Shown one piece after another: positions 16,353 to 24,567 of a stretch of DNA of 48,313 nt (positions are counted from its first letter, which is position 1; every line of letters begins with the position of its first letter). The notes under the pieces were generated by a model that was not told the DNA's origin, did no database searches, and saw only the letters and a program-made list of their open reading frames with translations. A program made the translations under genes and the position numbers. Location of the stretch: the NCBI GenBank assembly GCA_028819545.1, contig JAPPLG010000022.1:1-48313 (forward strand), in the 5' to 3' direction. The DNA is from Bdellovibrionales bacterium (lineage in GTDB: Bacteria > Bdellovibrionota > Bdellovibrionia > Bdellovibrionales > UBA1609).

Positions 16353-18086
16353 TTAATGTCTAAAATGACGACACCCTGTAAGCACCATATGAACACCCAG
16401 GGCTCGGGCAGTCCCTATAACTGAAGAATCTCTTATAGAACCACCTGGCTGAATAACCCATTTGATGCCTTCGGCAGAGGCTTGTTTGATAGAATCTTCA
16501 AATGGAAAAAAACCGTCGCTGGCCATAACAATAGGGGATGAAATATTTGTATGATGTTTTTTCATTCTCTCAACAGCCAAGCTTACAGCAGTGACTCGAT
16601 CCACTTGCCCCATACCTAATCCCACTGTTTGTCCTTGAGAAACTAAAGCAATGGCGTTGCTTTTGAGGTGAGCACAGACTTTCCAAGCTATTTCTAAATC
16701 TTTTTTGATCGTTGTTATGGGCTCTGGCCCTTCTATTTTAAAATTTTTCCAGTTGATGTGTACTTGATCTGCATTTTGAACCAAAAACCCTCCGTCTATT
16801 GTGTAAATTAAGTTTTCTTTGAATGAATCCAAAAGATTTGGCCATTTGAGAATTCTCAAGTTTTTCTTTTTGGATAATAAATTCAAGGCGTTTTCTGAAT
16901 AATCAGGAGCTATAATGCATTCTAAAAAACAAGAGTTGAGCTGAACGGCTGACTCTGAAGATACTTTTTTATTAAGAGCGACAATTCCTCCAAAAATACT
17001 GAGTGGATCTGCTTTCAGCCCTTTTTCAATAGCTGTTTCTAAAAAGTCTGCAAGTGCAACACCACAGGGATTGTTATGTTTTACACCTACAAAAGCTGGT
17101 TCTTGAAACTCTCTCAAAGTGTTTAAGGCGGATTGAATATCTAAGATGTTATTAAAAGAAAGCTCTTTACCTTGCAGAATTTCTGCCTGATGAAGACCTG
17201 GTGTTTTGGAGTTTGTATACCAGCAGGCTTGTTGATTAGGGTTTTCCCCGTATCTTAATTTTTTAAAGAAAGAACCTTGTTGGATATAGGGAAGTGTGTG
17301 CTGGATTCCTGCCTTCGCAGGAGCGAGGCGGTTGCGGTGCCAGCCAAGACCGTGGAGCAGAAGAGACTGGATTCCTGCCTTCGCAGGAGCGAGGCGGTTG
17401 CGGCGCCAGCCAAGACCGTGGAGCAGAAGAGACTGGATTCCTGCCTTCGCAGGAATGACGTTAGCCCCGTCATCTCCTTGCTTTTCACCATCTCCTTGCT
17501 TCCCGTCATCCCCGCGAAGGCGGGGATCCATCCTTTGTTGAAAGTATTGAGCAATGTTTGAATCGTACACACTCAGGTGATAAAAAGTTTTCACTGACAG
17601 GCTTCTTCGTTGCTCTAAAGATAAAGAGTCTTCCAATAAGTGGTAATCTTTGGGGTCGCAGACAACAGTGATTTTTTCGAAGTTTTTTGCACTGGCCCTC
17701 AAAAGGGAGGGGCCTCCAACATCTATCAACTCTATTTGTTCTTTTTCATTATCTTTTTTAATTTCATCAAATGGATAAAGGTTGCAGATGACGAGGTCGA
17801 AATGAGGTAAATTTCTTTGTTTCAGCTCTTCTTCATCTTGAGGGTTGTTTAATCGAGCCAGTAGGGGCAGAAAAATATGAGGGTGCAGAGTTTTTACTCT
17901 TCCATCCATTACTTCCGGGAATTGTGTCTGCTCTTCCACAGAAACAATAGGCACTCCATGTTTGGAGAGAAATTGAGCTGTTCCACCTGTAGAGACAATA
18001 CGAGTGCCGGATTGACTGAGTTTTTTTGCACAATCCTCCAGCCCTTCTTTGTTGGAGACGCTGATTAAAGCATTTTTATAAATCAT
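16353..18086 (-). CDS. purH: bifunctional AICAR transformylase/IMP cyclohydrolase with in-frame repeat insert
   Basis: Catalyses the last two steps of IMP synthesis. The N-terminal cyclohydrolase domain (residues 1-185) has ALISVSNKEG, STGGTAQFL, and GRVKTLHP. The transformylase domain has LRYGENPNQ, VKHNNPCGVA (catalytic Lys-His), and ASDGFFPFEDSI near the end. Between them, residues 186-262 are a foreign insert made of translated repeats (DPRLRGDD, PAKAGIQ, SLLLHGLGW). Without it the protein would be 500 residues, near the usual 510-530. The insert lies in the interdomain linker and keeps the frame, so the enzyme is probably functional. The first 11 bases overlap the 3' end of alr. Confidence 0.92.
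   Translation of the reverse strand: MIYKNALISVSNKEGLEDCAKKLSQSGTRIVSTGGTAQFLSKHGVPIVSVEEQTQFPEVMDGRVKTLHPHIFLPLLARLNNPQDEEELKQRNLPHFDLVICNLYPFDEIKKDNEKEQIELIDVGGPSLLRASAKNFEKITVVCDPKDYHLLEDSLSLEQRRSLSVKTFYHLSVYDSNIAQYFQQRMDPRLRGDDGKQGDGEKQGDDGANVIPAKAGIQSLLLHGLGWRRNRLAPAKAGIQSLLLHGLGWHRNRLAPAKAGIQHTLPYIQQGSFFKKLRYGENPNQQACWYTNSKTPGLHQAEILQGKELSFNNILDIQSALNTLREFQEPAFVGVKHNNPCGVALADFLETAIEKGLKADPLSIFGGIVALNKKVSSESAVQLNSCFLECIIAPDYSENALNLLSKKKNLRILKWPNLLDSFKENLIYTIDGGFLVQNADQVHINWKNFKIEGPEPITTIKKDLEIAWKVCAHLKSNAIALVSQGQTVGLGMGQVDRVTAVSLAVERMKKHHTNISSPIVMASDGFFPFEDSIKQASAEGIKWVIQPGGSIRDSSVIGTARALGVHMVLTGCRHFRH
17301..17531. repeat. palindromic/tandem repeat block inserted in purH
   Basis: Two 66-bp units (17301-17366 and 17367-17432) differ at a single base. 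A third partial unit starts at 17433 (CTGGATTCCTGCCTTCGCAG, then GAATGACG). An inverted partner, CGTCATCCCCGCGAAGGCGG at 17505-17524 continuing to 17531, pairs with it with compensating changes. Between the arms, AAGCAAGGAGATG is doubled (minus strand). All spacings keep the purH frame. This is the widespread 'CCTGCC-TTCGCAGGAATGACG' repeat family. Confidence 0.9.
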
Positions 18087-19227
18087 AATAAACCCTTTGA
18101 ACGGATGGAGAAATATGAGTCATCACTTCATAGGGAATAGACCCCAAAGCTTGAGCATGCTCTTTAATTGTGATTTCCTGGTTTTGTTGTTTGCCGTAAA
18201 TCACAATTTCCTCACCTCTTTTTGGTTTTTCTTTTAAACCTAAGACAGGAGTCAAGTCGATCATAAAAAAATTCATACAAACAGCGCCCACGATCGGGAC
18301 TCTTTGCCCCCGGAATAACACATCCATCCCTGTTAAATTTCTGGAAATTCCATCTGCATATCCCATAGAGATGACCGCAATATTAGAATCTGTTTTTGCT
18401 TTCCAGAGGCTGTCATAAGAAACCCCGCATCCTTGAGAGATGACTCTAGAGGACAACACTCCCGCTTTTAAAGTTGTGACTGGCTGAAGATCCAATTGAG
18501 ACCATTTTTTTAAAGCTGTTTGAGTTTGATTTTCTATATCATGTTTTATACCGTAAATAAACCCTCCCAGTCTGGAACCGTATTCTATATCCAAATCATG
18601 GCAAAAACTTCCTAACAAAGCAGAACTGTTTAGTAAATGCTGTTTAATTGAAGGGATATGTTTTTTAATTTCTTTTCCAATTTTTTTAAATTGTTCTATT
18701 TGTTTTCCGGCACTGCTGTTTGGAATGCCGATATCTTCGCCGCGGGATAAATGAGCGCACACCCCTTGCAGTTTCAGGTGTGTATTGGTTTTGAAAAAGG
18801 AAATTAATTCATCTGTATCTTTTGAGTCAAATCCCAGGCGGGACATACCGACATCAAATTTAATATGTATATTGTGAGAACTTTTATTGTTCATTATTGT
18901 TTGAGAAAAAATATTTAAATCATCGAAGGAGCTAATTATTGGAGTCCAATGTGGGTTGCTTAAGAATTCTTCTGATTTTTCTATAGGGCCAAAAATTAAA
19001 ATTTGTACTTTTTTTGAATTTAAAGAACGAGCTTCTTCGGACGTCAGCAGTCCAACTTCGTGGAGGCCTTCCTCTGTGAGAATGCGGGTGACTTCATGAA
19101 TACCCACACCATAAGCGTTGGATTTTACAAAAGGGTAAAAAAAATTATTTTTTCCAATAATTTTTAAGGCTGTTTTTATATTGGTTCTTAGGGCTTTTAG
19201 GTTAACCTCTAATTTATTATATTTCAT
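18076..19227 (-). CDS. alr: alanine racemase
   Basis: PLP enzyme making D-Ala for peptidoglycan. VKSNAYGVG (residues 34-42) holds the Lys that binds PLP. GVSYDSLWKA has the catalytic Tyr region, and VGAVCMNFFMIDLTPV and GYADGISR are further family positions. At 383 residues it is a typical length. Its stop overlaps the start of purH by 11 bases and its start is 13 bases after the gene at 19241, so alr and purH are probably co-transcribed. The pairing with dacB elsewhere in the window is functional, not operonic. Confidence 0.94.
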   Translation of the reverse strand: MKYNKLEVNLKALRTNIKTALKIIGKNNFFYPFVKSNAYGVGIHEVTRILTEEGLHEVGLLTSEEARSLNSKKVQILIFGPIEKSEEFLSNPHWTPIISSFDDLNIFSQTIMNNKSSHNIHIKFDVGMSRLGFDSKDTDELISFFKTNTHLKLQGVCAHLSRGEDIGIPNSSAGKQIEQFKKIGKEIKKHIPSIKQHLLNSSALLGSFCHDLDIEYGSRLGGFIYGIKHDIENQTQTALKKWSQLDLQPVTTLKAGVLSSRVISQGCGVSYDSLWKAKTDSNIAVISMGYADGISRNLTGMDVLFRGQRVPIVGAVCMNFFMIDLTPVLGLKEKPKRGEEIVIYGKQQNQEITIKEHAQALGSIPYEVMTHISPSVQRVYYDL

Positions 19228-19240
19228 ATGATCTTATCTT

Positions 19241-20161
19241 TTAAACCCATTCACAAAGACTGCCGGATTCATTTTGCACTTGAAAGTCAGGTTTAAACCC
19301 TTGAGGGGCTTCCGCAATAACAATACCTGTTTGTTTGGATTTTCCAAAAGCACAGGCATCTCTTGCGAGTTGAAATAAGCTTTCAGCAGATCTGGCAGAT
19401 TTTGGATATTCTGCTATGGCAATTTGAAAGTGAACAGGCTTCTTTAAAATTTCAGTTTGGTTAAGAGACTGCAAAGTCCAATAAATTTTTTCTGCTTTGG
19501 CAAGCCCCCCCCGCTCACTTGTATGAGGCAGGAGTACAGCAATTTCTTTCTCATTTAAGATAGAGGTGAGATCGTAAATACGGCTGGTTTTTTTCAGATG
19601 GTTATAAAGAGACTTGAGAAAAGGCTCCAAAGGTTCTTCAGAAGAGCATTGAACAAGAATCAAGGAGACAGGCAGGCTCAATCTTCTGGACCTGGAAATT
19701 TCTGTGTATAAGGTTTTTAAAAATTCCTCTTGAGGAGTTTGTGCTTGTTTTTGTAAATAAAGATTTTGGCACTTTAATTCTACATAAGAAAGAAGGTCTT
19801 GAGTGTTCAGTGAATCATCTGGAAGAAAAAAAAGGCCAAAGGGCTCTTGCTTTATATAAACCCAGTAAGGAAATAATTTTTCTTCCGGAGAAACTTTTTG
19901 CACTAAAGTTTGCAGGGTTCTTATTTTTAAAGGTTCTCTTAAATGAGCTGGATCAAAGGAAGGGTCGCTTTCATATAAACGGATAAGTTCTGAAGATATT
20001 TTTGGTTTTGAATAAAGCAACTGTAAAGCAGATTGATGTTTTTTCCAGGCAAAATAGAGGTAAGGCCCTCCTATTTTTTCTAACAAGCATTCCAGAGTTT
20101 TGGGTATGGAGGATGCATTGAATAAAGTTTTCACACTTTTATGAAACTCTAGTGTATTCAT
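19241..20161 (-). CDS. degenerate GGDEF-like domain protein
   Basis: 306 residues, no signal or membrane segment. Residues 145-285 follow the diguanylate cyclase fold: LYTEISRSRRLSLPVSLILVQ (fold start), LKKTSRIYDLTSILNEKEIAVLLPHT (active-site hairpin), and FQIAIAEYPKSARSAESLFQLARDAC (C-terminal part). The GGDEF loop itself reads LNEKE, so cyclase activity is unlikely. A GAF-like or unknown N-half precedes it. It sits between a sensor kinase (20182) and alr in one minus-strand run, so a signalling role together with the kinase is plausible. Confidence 0.6.
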   Translation of the reverse strand: MNTLEFHKSVKTLFNASSIPKTLECLLEKIGGPYLYFAWKKHQSALQLLYSKPKISSELIRLYESDPSFDPAHLREPLKIRTLQTLVQKVSPEEKLFPYWVYIKQEPFGLFFLPDDSLNTQDLLSYVELKCQNLYLQKQAQTPQEEFLKTLYTEISRSRRLSLPVSLILVQCSSEEPLEPFLKSLYNHLKKTSRIYDLTSILNEKEIAVLLPHTSERGGLAKAEKIYWTLQSLNQTEILKKPVHFQIAIAEYPKSARSAESLFQLARDACAFGKSKQTGIVIAEAPQGFKPDFQVQNESGSLCEWV

Positions 20162-20181
20162 AGAAGCTTTTTTAACTCAAT

Positions 20182-21681
20182 TTATGTGTGGGATGAATCA
20201 TAAATTGGAATATGACTCGTAGAATAACTGGATTTTTCTGGTACAGCTATTTCTACAATTAAACCTTTTTGTCCATCTTTGGCATTAGAGAAATAAAGAG
20301 GACAGCCGGCGCGCGATAAAGCGGCATAAGCAAGGGTGAGGCCCAACCCTTTTGATTTAGGTTTTGAAGAGTAGTAGGCTTTACACACCTGATTCATCAT
20401 CATGGGGCTCATTCCAGGTCCGTAATCACGGATTCTGCATAAAAACTGCCCTTTTTCTCTTAAAGTATGTATTTCAATAGTGCCGTTTTCATCCATGCAT
20501 TCAGCTGAATTTTTTACAATTTCTATAATGGATTGTTCAAGCCAGTGAGAGGGTTGGGGAATTTGAATATCTGATTCAAAGTGGGTTTTTATTTGGACAT
20601 TAGGGTAATTTAAAATGTTGTTGCAAATGTTTTGAACCATATCTGAAAAAAGCTGTGTGTGTTGTATGGGCTCTTTCACACTAGAGAGTTTTTCTTCTCT
20701 GAGTTGCCAGTAAAGTTTTTCAAGGTGAGGCTGAATATCACGGATGTAAGTGTTATTTCCTTTATGATTGGGAGCTGGGAAGACATTCCACACAGCGTAT
20801 CTGTTTAATAAACGGGCCAGATAAAGGTATGCGGAACACAATGGGTTGATAAATAGATAAACAGGGATGATCATAAGCATTCCTATTCCAAACAAAACTA
20901 AAAGCACTTCAGAAAATATAGCATTGAAATGTTCAGACCATTTTTGACTTCTTCTATTCAGCACCAGATAGGAATCGGAAATTCCTACAGGAGCACCTAC
21001 GGTTAAAGTTTCTCCAGATTGGTGTTCCCAGCCGTCGGCGTAATTTTTAAAATTTTTTAAAAAAGGAGTTTGCAAAAACCAACCTGAGTAAGCCATTTGT
21101 GAGTGGATGGGCATCCAGCTTTGTTGATTGAGCAGGAAGGCGTCCCTATAATATTTTAGGGATTGAGAAAGCAGTGAAAAACCTTTTGAAGACAGCAGGC
21201 CGAATAAAACTTTTTGTTTGGATAACTCTTTTGGCAGGGAAGCTGATCGAATTTGATCTGTATCTACTAAAAAGAGAACTCGTGCAGATCTTTGATTTGT
21301 TGTCTTTAAAGGGTAAAAAGCAACGGGGAATTTTTTTAAATAGCCGGCGGGGAGTTTTAGTTGTTGAAGGGTTTTTGAAAGCGTAGGTTTGACAGAGATC
21401 ACTTTGCCGTTTGTTTTATCAATAACACCAACGAGACTAAAAGGAGCGTCTTTGGTTAGGTCTTTACTTTGCCAAGTCACCAGAGATGAGATAAGGAGTT
21501 TTAAGTCTCCAACGAGAGCATTTCTGGATTGTATAGATTGGCTTTGAAGTTCTTTTAAAGTGTTCTGATTATTTTCTGCCGCATAAAAATGGGATAAAGA
21601 AAGAGAAACAGCTATAGACGAGATAAGGATGATACCAATCATCAAGAGAGCATATTTAAACCAAAAGCTGTTTATTTTCAT
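20182..21681 (-). CDS. membrane sensor histidine kinase
   Basis: About 499 residues when started at MKINSFWFKYALLM; the frame is open to 21732, but the extra 17 residues precede the membrane helix oddly. Two membrane helices (YALLMIGIILISSIAVSLSL and LLVLFGIGMLMIIPVYLFI) enclose a periplasmic sensor region of about 220 residues. The C-terminus is a HATPase_c domain: N box EIVKNSAE, G1 RDYGPGM, F box YYSSKPKSKG, G2 KGLGLTLAYA. No standard H-E/D-x-x-N/T phosphorylation motif is clear in the segment before it, so the phospho-acceptor is uncertain. No response regulator is adjacent. Confidence 0.78.
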   Translation of the reverse strand: MKINSFWFKYALLMIGIILISSIAVSLSLSHFYAAENNQNTLKELQSQSIQSRNALVGDLKLLISSLVTWQSKDLTKDAPFSLVGVIDKTNGKVISVKPTLSKTLQQLKLPAGYLKKFPVAFYPLKTTNQRSARVLFLVDTDQIRSASLPKELSKQKVLFGLLSSKGFSLLSQSLKYYRDAFLLNQQSWMPIHSQMAYSGWFLQTPFLKNFKNYADGWEHQSGETLTVGAPVGISDSYLVLNRRSQKWSEHFNAIFSEVLLVLFGIGMLMIIPVYLFINPLCSAYLYLARLLNRYAVWNVFPAPNHKGNNTYIRDIQPHLEKLYWQLREEKLSSVKEPIQHTQLFSDMVQNICNNILNYPNVQIKTHFESDIQIPQPSHWLEQSIIEIVKNSAECMDENGTIEIHTLREKGQFLCRIRDYGPGMSPMMMNQVCKAYYSSKPKSKGLGLTLAYAALSRAGCPLYFSNAKDGQKGLIVEIAVPEKSSYSTSHIPIYDSSHT

Positions 21682-21805
21682 AGGGACTCTCCACTTAATG
21701 GAAATCATCTCATTGAGCCGGGTTTTCTGCAAGAATTCAAGGCTTTAATAGGGGTATCAAGAGCAAAACCTAGACATTCATGTATATTTTACCCTCAATG
21801 AATTC

Positions 21806-21834
21806 TTGACTTCCACATTGGATTTCTTCATAAC
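21806..21834 (+). promoter_or_regulatory. putative rpsD promoter
   Basis: TTGACT (21806-21811), 17-base spacer, CATAAC (21829-21834). This gives a leader of about 60 bases before the rpsD ATG at 21900, long enough to hold an S4 autoregulatory site, though none was identified. Confidence 0.4.
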
Positions 21835-21899
21835 TCGTGATGTTTTTAATAACTTATTTTAAGTGTGTAAAGTTTTTATTTGATCAAAAGAAGGTTGGC

Positions 21900-22526
21900 A
21901 TGAAGAAGAAGTCTTTTGCAAGGTTTAAAGTTCAACGTCGTTTCGGCATGGAGTTCCCCGGCTTGGGAAAAAAGGGGGCTTTGGAGCGCAGACCTTATCC
22001 ACCGGGAGAAAGCGGCAGTAAGAGACGTAAATATTCTGACTTTGCATTACGTTTAGAGGAAAAACAAAAAATACGTTTCCACTATGTGTTGAGAGAACAT
22101 CAATTGAGGCGTTTTATTCGAGCGTCTAAAAAAGGATCAACTTCCAATTGGGTGGAGAAGCTGGCGGGTCTTTTGGAAAGACGTTTAGATAATATTATTT
22201 TTCGTTTAGGATTGGCCCCTAGTATGCTGTCAGCGCGTCAATTAGTCAGTCACGGTCATGTGTTGGTCAATGATAAAAAAGTGAATATTCCTTCTTATGT
22301 TGTTCAAAAAGGGGACAACATATCTATTACTCAAAAAGCTATGTTGAATCAAAATGTCATTCAGGCCGTCACCAGCCCTCGATTGGATTTGCCGGATTTT
22401 CTCACTAAAGAAGACAAGCAGGGTCGTCCCGTTGGTGTTGTTCAGGATATACCTGGTGTGGGACATATTCCATTTACTTTTGATGCGGGACTGTTTACTG
22501 AATACTATGCGGCTAGGAAGGCTTAA
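21900..22526 (+). CDS. rpsD: 30S ribosomal protein S4
   Basis: Primary 16S rRNA-binding protein of the small subunit. The N-terminal S4 domain shows [30 protein letters not shown]; the S4 RNA-binding domain shows [42 protein letters not shown]. The start is ATG at 21900, with AAGG seven bases upstream and a basic [10 protein letters not shown] start. The frame is open 21 codons further up, but those are unlike S4. 208 residues. The C-terminal 40 residues ([16 protein letters not shown]) are not standard and may be lineage-specific. Co-transcribed with rpmG, two bases downstream. Confidence 0.95.
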   Translation: MKKKSFARFKVQRRFGMEFPGLGKKGALERRPYPPGESGSKRRKYSDFALRLEEKQKIRFHYVLREHQLRRFIRASKKGSTSNWVEKLAGLLERRLDNIIFRLGLAPSMLSARQLVSHGHVLVNDKKVNIPSYVVQKGDNISITQKAMLNQNVIQAVTSPRLDLPDFLTKEDKQGRPVGVVQDIPGVGHIPFTFDAGLFTEYYAARKA

Positions 22527-22528
22527 AG

Positions 22529-22708
22529 ATGGCAAAAAAGAAAGGCAGACGTATTATTACTTTGGAGTGCACAGAGGCCAGAAAGCAAAACCAGCCTCCT
22601 TCCCGTTATACAACTAAAAAAAATGCAACGGCTCATCCTGAAAAATTAGAAAAAATGAAATACAATCCTTTTCTAAGAAAGCACACTCTTCATCGGGAAA
22701 TTAAGTAA
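22529..22708 (+). CDS. rpmG: 50S ribosomal protein L33
   Basis: A 59-residue gene: [18 protein letters not shown], then [10 protein letters not shown] and [16 protein letters not shown], all signature L33 segments. Only one cysteine remains (residue 14), so the zinc-binding pairs are broken and this is the C-minus form. It starts two bases after the rpsD stop codon and so is coupled to it. Confidence 0.92.
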   Translation: MAKKKGRRIITLECTEARKQNQPPSRYTTKKNATAHPEKLEKMKYNPFLRKHTLHREIK

Positions 22709-22720
22709 TTTTTTACTACA

Positions 22721-22787
22721 CGTCATCCTGAAGAAAATCAGGATCTCCTAAATATACGACTGGATTCTGAATCAATTCCGGAATGAC
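22721..22787. repeat. dispersed palindromic repeat after rpmG
   Basis: GTCATCCTGAA at 22722 and GGAATGAC at 22780-22787 mark outer arms, with ATCCTGA (22725-22731) against TCAGGAT (22738-22744) as an inner hairpin and CTGGATTC at 22760. It resembles the repeats inside purH. TTTTTT follows at 22789, so it may also terminate the rpsD-rpmG transcript. Confidence 0.55.
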
Positions 22788-22800
22788 TTTTTTGGTTCGT

Positions 22801-24321
22801 TTATTGGGTTATAATATAACTTACAGCATTGTTGGTGCTGGTTTGAAGTATGTCTTCCCAGCCGGTTTTTTGTACATACATCACTTCAGCAATTGACTCT
22901 AATTCAGAGTAAGTAAGATATCTGTTTAATCCCTCGTTCCACGATTGTGATGGGTCTTTTTTATTTCCACCTTTTCGAACATGCTCTTCAACAACCTCTG
23001 TTAAGATATCGTAAGACTTTTGATAAAGCACAATCATACTTTGAACATGATCAGAAAATAAAATGTCATTATCATTGTATATGCGTCCTGCCCAGCTTGC
23101 GAGATAACGGGCGTAGTGTGAGCTTTTTAAAAAGGATTCCGGCATTGTACAACGATGGGGAAGTGTATAAAAGTGATCTTTGTTAAACTCATCTGATAAG
23201 TCGTGAGCCGCTCCATAAATGATAAATACCTGTCTGGAGGGGTTGTTGTCCAAAAAGTAATGCACTTCTCTTGCCAATATTTCTTCTCTCTTATCAAGAA
23301 CAAGATAATCGCTTCTTTCTTCTAAAGTCATTCTTCTTTCGGACAGATCTTTTGCTTCCTTTCGAAGCTGTGTCAATTCTGTTTTGTTATTGTTGTCTTC
23401 AGCTGTTGATATACGGGTGTACAAGTCGTGAAATTCGGAAATTAATTCGCTTTGGTGATCCCACATTTTTGTCAGGATTTTCCCGAGTAGCTTTGCTTCT
23501 GAAGGATTTTGTGTGCGATGAATGATTTGAATATGATCTAAACTGAGAGCAACAGAAGCGGCCCCCAGTTCAAGGAGTAAGTTTTTCTGCTCCCTGCTCA
23601 GATTGTTGTAGGAGGAAGGTAGTTGGTTGTTAAAAATATAAGCGATGTCTTCAAAACTTAAATACCTTTCGTAACCTTCTTTGGTGAAGGCGGTGTACAT
23701 AAGGTTTTCTTTATTATCTTCTGTTACGACAAACCTGGAACCTTCATTAAATACAATATAAGAAGGGTGTTCACTAATAATATGAGCAATTAAGAATTGA
23801 GATCTTGTCGCTATATCATGAAAAAAGTTTAAAACCCTGTCAGGAATGTTGTCTCTAAGGGGTTCCGGGAATTTGTGGACTTGAGGCAGGTGAATGATTT
23901 GTGCTGATTGCGGGACAGAGCAGGAGGCGTCATTATCAACTATAGTTTCAATAGTTTGGTTTAAAGTTTGTTGGGATGGAGGGATGTAAGGGTTTTGAGT
24001 ACAGCAGAGCATAATAGCTGAGAATATGAATAAGAAGATGAACAGTTGTAATTTTTGCCAAAACAAGAAGTATTTGGAAGGTCTTATCTGGTGATGAATA
24101 GATGAAGCAACGGGAATAATATTTTTTGTGGGTTGGGTCTTTTCGATGTGTCTATTTAGGGTTGTCGTATGAATTGCTGAAGCGGGAAGATCTTGAGTGC
24201 GTGGCTTGATTCCTGATTTTACGGAAGAGACAGAGTGGTGTGTGTGAGAAAACTCAGATTTCTGCTTTTGAAATGATGTATGTGAAACAGTAGGCTTTTT
24301 TTGTGTTCTTTTTTTCAGCAT
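22801..24321 (-). CDS. membrane-anchored protein, possibly TraB/ChaN-like fold
   Basis: 506 residues. A basic, disordered N-terminus (about 85 residues) is followed by one membrane helix ending in two cysteines (LQLFIFLFIFSAIMLCC). The remaining 390 residues should be outside the inner membrane. IIHLPQVHKFPEP, FNEGSRF, and FIIYGAAHD give spaced His and Glu residues like those of the TraB/PrgY/ChaN/Tiki superfamily (H near the start, N-E-G, and G-x-x-H). This placement is a guess from motifs. The gene is on its own between rpmG (convergent) and prs (divergent). Confidence 0.5.
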   Translation of the reverse strand: MLKKRTQKKPTVSHTSFQKQKSEFSHTHHSVSSVKSGIKPRTQDLPASAIHTTTLNRHIEKTQPTKNIIPVASSIHHQIRPSKYFLFWQKLQLFIFLFIFSAIMLCCTQNPYIPPSQQTLNQTIETIVDNDASCSVPQSAQIIHLPQVHKFPEPLRDNIPDRVLNFFHDIATRSQFLIAHIISEHPSYIVFNEGSRFVVTEDNKENLMYTAFTKEGYERYLSFEDIAYIFNNQLPSSYNNLSREQKNLLLELGAASVALSLDHIQIIHRTQNPSEAKLLGKILTKMWDHQSELISEFHDLYTRISTAEDNNNKTELTQLRKEAKDLSERRMTLEERSDYLVLDKREEILAREVHYFLDNNPSRQVFIIYGAAHDLSDEFNKDHFYTLPHRCTMPESFLKSSHYARYLASWAGRIYNDNDILFSDHVQSMIVLYQKSYDILTEVVEEHVRKGGNKKDPSQSWNEGLNRYLTYSELESIAEVMYVQKTGWEDILQTSTNNAVSYIITQ

Positions 24322-24391
24322 TGGTTTATTTTTCCCTGTATTTTCTTAAAACCTCTTGTTCTGTTCTTTACTTTGGTTAAAAAAACTACTG

Positions 24392-24414
24392 CTATCTTTG
24401 TATTGTAAAGATAG
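24392..24414. other. perfect hairpin in the prs upstream region
   Basis: CTATCTTT (24392-24399) and AAAGATAG (24407-24414) with a 7-base loop. It lies between two divergent genes, so it is not a terminator of either. It may be an operator for one of them. Confidence 0.35.
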
Positions 24415-24567
24415 GGCAGTGAAAGTTTTTTTAATGGCATGAAATCCTCATGAAATTGCAGGCCTAATGTTTTACCACTTGTTTGATAAATTCAAAAGAA
24501 AAATTTATTTGTGCGTGTAAGAATTTCCTTGTGTTTTTAGTTTATACCCATTAAAAACTCATGTTTA

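Noticed and set aside
17301-17460. CRISPR array
   Set aside because: Unit spacing is regular (66 bp), but the whole unit including the 'spacer' is repeated with one change, there are only about 2.4 units, and no cas genes are present.
17277-17572. Open frames on both strands across the purH repeat block
   Set aside because: They are translations of the palindromic repeats in other frames; the purH frame explains the region and continues on both sides.
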